From Patiria miniata (Eukaryota; Echinodermata; Asteroidea; Valvatida; Asterinidae), in contig NW_024037063.1 in NCBI RefSeq assembly GCF_015706575.1, forward strand, positions 20,398,927-20,462,926: a stretch of DNA of 64,000 nt. The letters run 5' to 3'. Positions 60,143 through 64,000 of the stretch are shown here, one piece after another. The translations under genes were made by a program, and so were the position numbers. How positions within the stretch are numbered: position 1 is the first letter of the stretch; every line of letters begins with the position of its first letter. A model generated the notes under the pieces. The model was not told where the DNA came from and searched no databases. It worked only from the letters and a program-made list of their open reading frames with translations.

Positions 60143-62169
60143 ATATTATTATTATTATTATTCGGCCAAAGTGTACAAACATGCAGCAAGCAATCCCCGG
60201 AAATAAACACAACTAAACAAAAACAATCCAATCCAAGCTGGCAAGGATCCTAACTCGAATGGTAACATTCAAACATAAATTTAAAACACAGAGAAAAAGT
60301 TGTAATGAAAAAATAAGATCGCATTGAAATTCAAATTTAATAAAATAAGACATAAAAAAGATTGAGAGTTAAAAACATTAACAACAATTACAAGTGTATC
60401 AAAGGCAAGAATATAGCTGGCTGACAAAACATAACAATTTCCAGATATAACAGATGGCTTTAAAACAAATTGTATAATTGCTCTATGATCCATCCATAAC
60501 AAGTCATGAAGAAGAAGAAGAAGGACAACAACAACAACAACAACAACAAAATATATAATTTGATTTAAAAATCTACAGTATAATATAAATTCAGAATCAC
60601 AGGAAATCTTCATTATTCAAAGACTCGATGATAAAATGTTAAAGTAAAAAAAAAAACACTATGCGTTGAATGAAAATGAGAACGACTTGATTGTTTTAAC
60701 CTCTGGTGTGTGTTTCGATTCCTCGTCTTCATTTTGTTTGTTTTATCTTTTTTCCCCTCTTCACAATTCCAACCCTAAACGTGACGACCCATATCATTCT
60801 CCCCGCAGCTGCTCCGCGTACAAACACATGTTCGCTCCACAAAAACCACTTCCATGTCCATTCTGTTTATTCTGCCTCACACACAACCAACGCAGTCCCA
60901 CCAAAAAAATAACCAACTAATTTGACCTTTTTCTTCTCTTAGAAATGGAGTTCCCACTCATCCAATACACCCACGGACACTGAAGACAGAAGTTTTCGGG
61001 AATATTGAGGGTATTTTTGACAAAGCACAATGATTTCTATTTTTCTGCGCGAAAGTCAGCTTCGATTTGTCGCGAAATCGATAGAAACGGCGCGAAAGTT
61101 AAAGTGGTTGGAAACAATCCGACTCGCGCTTCTCTGGTGAGATTGAAGTGTGGTTAATAGTGATTCGCTATTTTTTTCTCCAAAAATCGATTGTTTGACA
61201 GCATTGTCATATTTTGGCACGCTGTCTCACTGTCTCCCCCCCCCCCCCCGCCCATACAAAACAAACGTACACCGTCGATCGTGGACGTCCTATTGTCCCT
61301 CTTTGTTTGTACTCTTTAGGAAGACTCCCATATGTTTTGCACACGACCCCAGTCGCGGACGTAAGCTGGGAATCGTGGACGATATAGTTCTCTTTTGTTC
61401 TCTGGAATTTTTCGTTCACGGTTTGAATAGATGAACACGCCCACTCTCGCCAGCCGCAATTGCAAAAAAAAATATGTCACTTTGTTAAACTTAGCCTACC
61501 TTTTAGTTTTATCGTCAGAAACGTAAATTTAAGAATAAAGCGAATCAAATTTCACGTTTTGTTTTCCAAAACAGTATACAGGGTGGTTCAAAAAAAAGGA
61601 AATCCACTTTTGATAGCAATTATCACCTTTTTTTAAAAATTACTTTAAAGTTTTGATTAGTAGCTATTAAAGTACTGGCCTTTAAGCAGAAGTGACGAAA
61701 ACAATCGTTGCAATTCTATATTTTGTCTCAGAGCAACGGTAGTTTGAACACTTCATGTGCGAAACCTGTTTGTCCACGGAGGTATCCGCTTGACTGAGCT
61801 CAGCTATCGGAGCTTGATTTGAAGACAAAATATTAGCACACTTCAAATAAGGATTGTTAGTTCTACTTCGTTTTGATTGTAAATGGTTTGCAACAATGAA
61901 GTTAAGCCTACAGTTCCTTGGGTAGACGATCTTAACACTGACATGAATAATCGGACAGCCTCAATAAAAGTTACCAGGTCAAAGCTTTTTGTTGGCAAGG
62001 TTTCATTTTTTTTTTGAACTAAACATAAATGTCCAATTTACAATGAATAACACGTGGACAAGACTGATGTTGGTGACTTGTATTCACCTTAGCATAATAT
62101 CACTCTCCCCGCTTCTTTTACTGAGCTTTTTTTATACTGTGCTATACGTTAGTAGTACGTGAAGGAACA
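60143..62169. other. Intergenic, no gene recognised
   Basis: It holds (TTA)n at 60144-60160 and GAAGAAG/ACAACAACA microsatellites at 60509-60548. A CACTGTCTCCCCCCCCCC homopolymer lies at 61230. A lone TACAGGGTGGTTC end at 61576 looks like one terminus of a further TA-type element. No protein-like frame. Confidence 0.5.
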
Positions 62170-62388
62170 TAGGGATGTGTTTGAATTGTTTTCCTTTTGC
62201 TGAAAAAAAACGCACTTTAAAACGGTGTTTGTTGAAAAGTACATGAATGATTTGAATGATTCTTGTACTACAAGAAAGCTTATGAATTGGGCTTTCATAT
62301 CCTAGATTTTGAAAGTGCTACATGCAGAAGTTCATTAAAACAATGGTCCCGACATTTGGGTTTCGTTATTTAATTTTGACTCACCCTG
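62170..62388. mobile_element. CAGGGTGAGT MITE, copy 4 (right half only)
   Basis: Ends GACTCACCCTG followed by TA. The left half is truncated near 62170. Confidence 0.8.
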
Positions 62389-62970
62389 TATAGTCCGTGC
62401 TTGCCATGTCTGATTTAATGCTAAACCAAATTTGCAAGTCATTACAAATTACCGATTTTTCGCTGAGGGTGAACAGTAATTATTGGGAACGGGGAATATT
62501 TAGACTACCTTTCGGCAGACGAAATGGCTCGGCTGTACAATTATGACACGTCGAAATAGCCCATGAGTTCCCGCCAAAATGCATATCTCGTCGATTTTGA
62601 GCGACGAAATAATATGGACCGCGTAGCGACACCGTACCTATTAGGGGACCTCGTTAGGGTCGGCCGGTCGTTTTCGTTTAATTGGACCGTGCTACTGTAC
62701 AGTGCATCTGTTTGTGTATTTCTGTAAATGACCCACTTTTGATTTTGTCGCGGTCGTAAAGTGTCTGGGACTGGTTTGAACAGGTCGATAGAAATTGATC
62801 GAATTCCTGTCCTGGCGCTACCTTTTTATTGACTTGAACATGACCAGGCGAGCTCAGAGCTGGTCCCAGAGAACACAAAATTCTCTTCAAAAAATTCAAG
62901 ACAACGTTATTGTGCATTATGTTTTCTCTGTTTTTTTCGCAGAATGTACAGTAGTAGTATGTGAGGGTTA
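62389..62970. other. Intergenic, no gene recognised
   Basis: Short CpG patches near 62560-62650. No domain-bearing frame. Confidence 0.5.
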
Positions 62971-62971
62971 A

Positions 62972-63273
62972 ATCGTGCCTTGTCTGAAGATCTGCGAGGA
63001 GGATTGAGGATCAAGTTGAGGATCAACTTGAGAATCTATGAAGAGGGTCTGTGAGGAGGATTGAGGATCTGTGAGGAGCATCTGTGAGGAGGATTGAGGA
63101 TCAACTTGAGGATCTGTCCGGGGATTGTGGATTTGGAGTGAGGATGACAGGCCTTGGTTGAGGATTGATCTGAGGAACAAGTTGATCCTCAATCCTCCTC
63201 GCAGATCCTCCTCACAGATCCTCAACTTGATCCTCAATCTTCCGCACAGATCCCCAAACAAGGCATGATTTAC
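62972..63273. mobile_element. GAGGATTGAGGATC foldback element
   Basis: Left AAATCGTGCCTTGTCTGAAG pairs with right CAAACAAGGCATGATTT. Between them, GAGGATTGAGGATCAA units on the left half face TTGATCCTCAATCCTC on the right half. Internal tandem units make the arms uneven. Confidence 0.8.
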
Positions 63274-64000
63274 CCCTCACCTACTACTTACAGCAGCCAC
63301 TGAGCTAAAGGTTCTACATGTTAGTTGTTAGATATTGTAATATTGTTGCTTCAAAGGGAGAAAATTACACAAACAGCAGTTGATGCTATGTACCTTTAAC
63401 GACATGACCGCTGTGCGAAAAAAATGGTAAAAAAAAATCCCTGTCTGTACCTCTCCGGTCGGGAAGTACCGGTACTTCCTGTGAGATAATGATGATGTAA
63501 GTCTTGTATGTAACATGGACAAAAAGCAATCATTCGAAAAGGTACCTGCACTGCTGAACATCTAATCTGTGCCTGCATCCATATATAGCCTGGTAATTAC
63601 AAATTCCACAGATTTTCCCTTTGTATCAGAAAAGACTAGTTGCGTAATTAGTAATCGACGTCTCTATTTGAATGGTCGTATGTAAGCATTGTGAGGTCCT
63701 ATTTTGATACGCACTTCGCACTCAGAACTAATTGAAAATTTGGTATAATATGTGAGGCGGATATAATACACAAGAATTTTGGATCGTCGAGTGTGCAACA
63801 TTATAAACCAGGATTTCGGATCGTCGAGTTTGCTTTTTTGTCTCTCGATGTTTACGCAGTTTTGCTTTATCTTATTAGGGCCAGTAATAGCGTTGCTTTT
63901 GACGACGAATTACTTTTTTTCGTAGTCGAGTCAGTCACAAGTAAATTACAAGTCCAGTCACAAGTCCAGTCACAAATAACGGTAGAGAATGCCTATGTGA
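63274..64000. other. Intergenic to window end, no gene recognised
   Basis: GGATCGTCGAGT occurs at about 63781 and 63818. The final 60 bp contain AGTCACAAGTCCAGTCACAA, a short tandem phrase cut by the window end. Confidence 0.5.

Overview
The window is 64 kb of animal nuclear DNA. Genes are sparse and split by long introns with GT/AG borders, non-coding DNA is AT-rich, and non-autonomous transposons with inverted repeats occur every 1-2 kb. The mix of genes (a C3orf33 homologue, an ADF/cofilin-domain gene, a RING/B-box gene, a fibrinogen-like gene), tRNA-derived SINE and LINE fragments, and many small TA- or TTAA-flanked elements suggests a marine invertebrate deuterostome (echinoderm, hemichordate or amphioxus type). 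That taxonomic call is inference.

Layout. (1) 1-4.3 kb: a 145-bp minisatellite full of nuclear-receptor-type half-sites, then the last two coding exons of a plus-strand gene with a fibrinogen-like motif, ending near a poly(A) signal at 4280. (2) 4.3-9.5 kb: no gene; a hairpin element, a long foldback element between two copies of a duplicated block, and a 224-bp tandem repeat. (3) 9.6-34.4 kb: one plus-strand gene of five coding exons (9613-34125), which I reconstruct as a C3orf33 homologue of about 301 aa. Its 14.8-kb first intron holds a complete minus-strand gene (18854 to 15786) predicted to encode an ADF/cofilin domain behind a signal peptide. The second intron of that nested gene carries a 753-bp near-perfect palindrome with an 8-bp target duplication. 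(4) 34.5-35.2 kb: a LINE reverse-transcriptase C-terminal fragment. (5) 38.5-39.8 kb: an intronless 417-aa RING plus B-box2 protein with an RGG-rich tail. (6) 40-64 kb: no gene I can support; mostly mobile elements, duplicated blocks and satellites.

The genes do not form a pathway. The main items of interest are the nested, apparently secreted ADF-domain protein, the RING/B-box/RGG architecture, a TISU-like start on the C3orf33 homologue, a repeat array carrying DR1-type nuclear-receptor sites, and a perfect dyad (CCAACG...CGTTGG) shared at the centre of two otherwise different TTAA-flanked element families, whose middle bases change symmetrically from copy to copy. I saw no CRISPR array, rRNA, clear functional tRNA, retrovirus-like element or Polinton.
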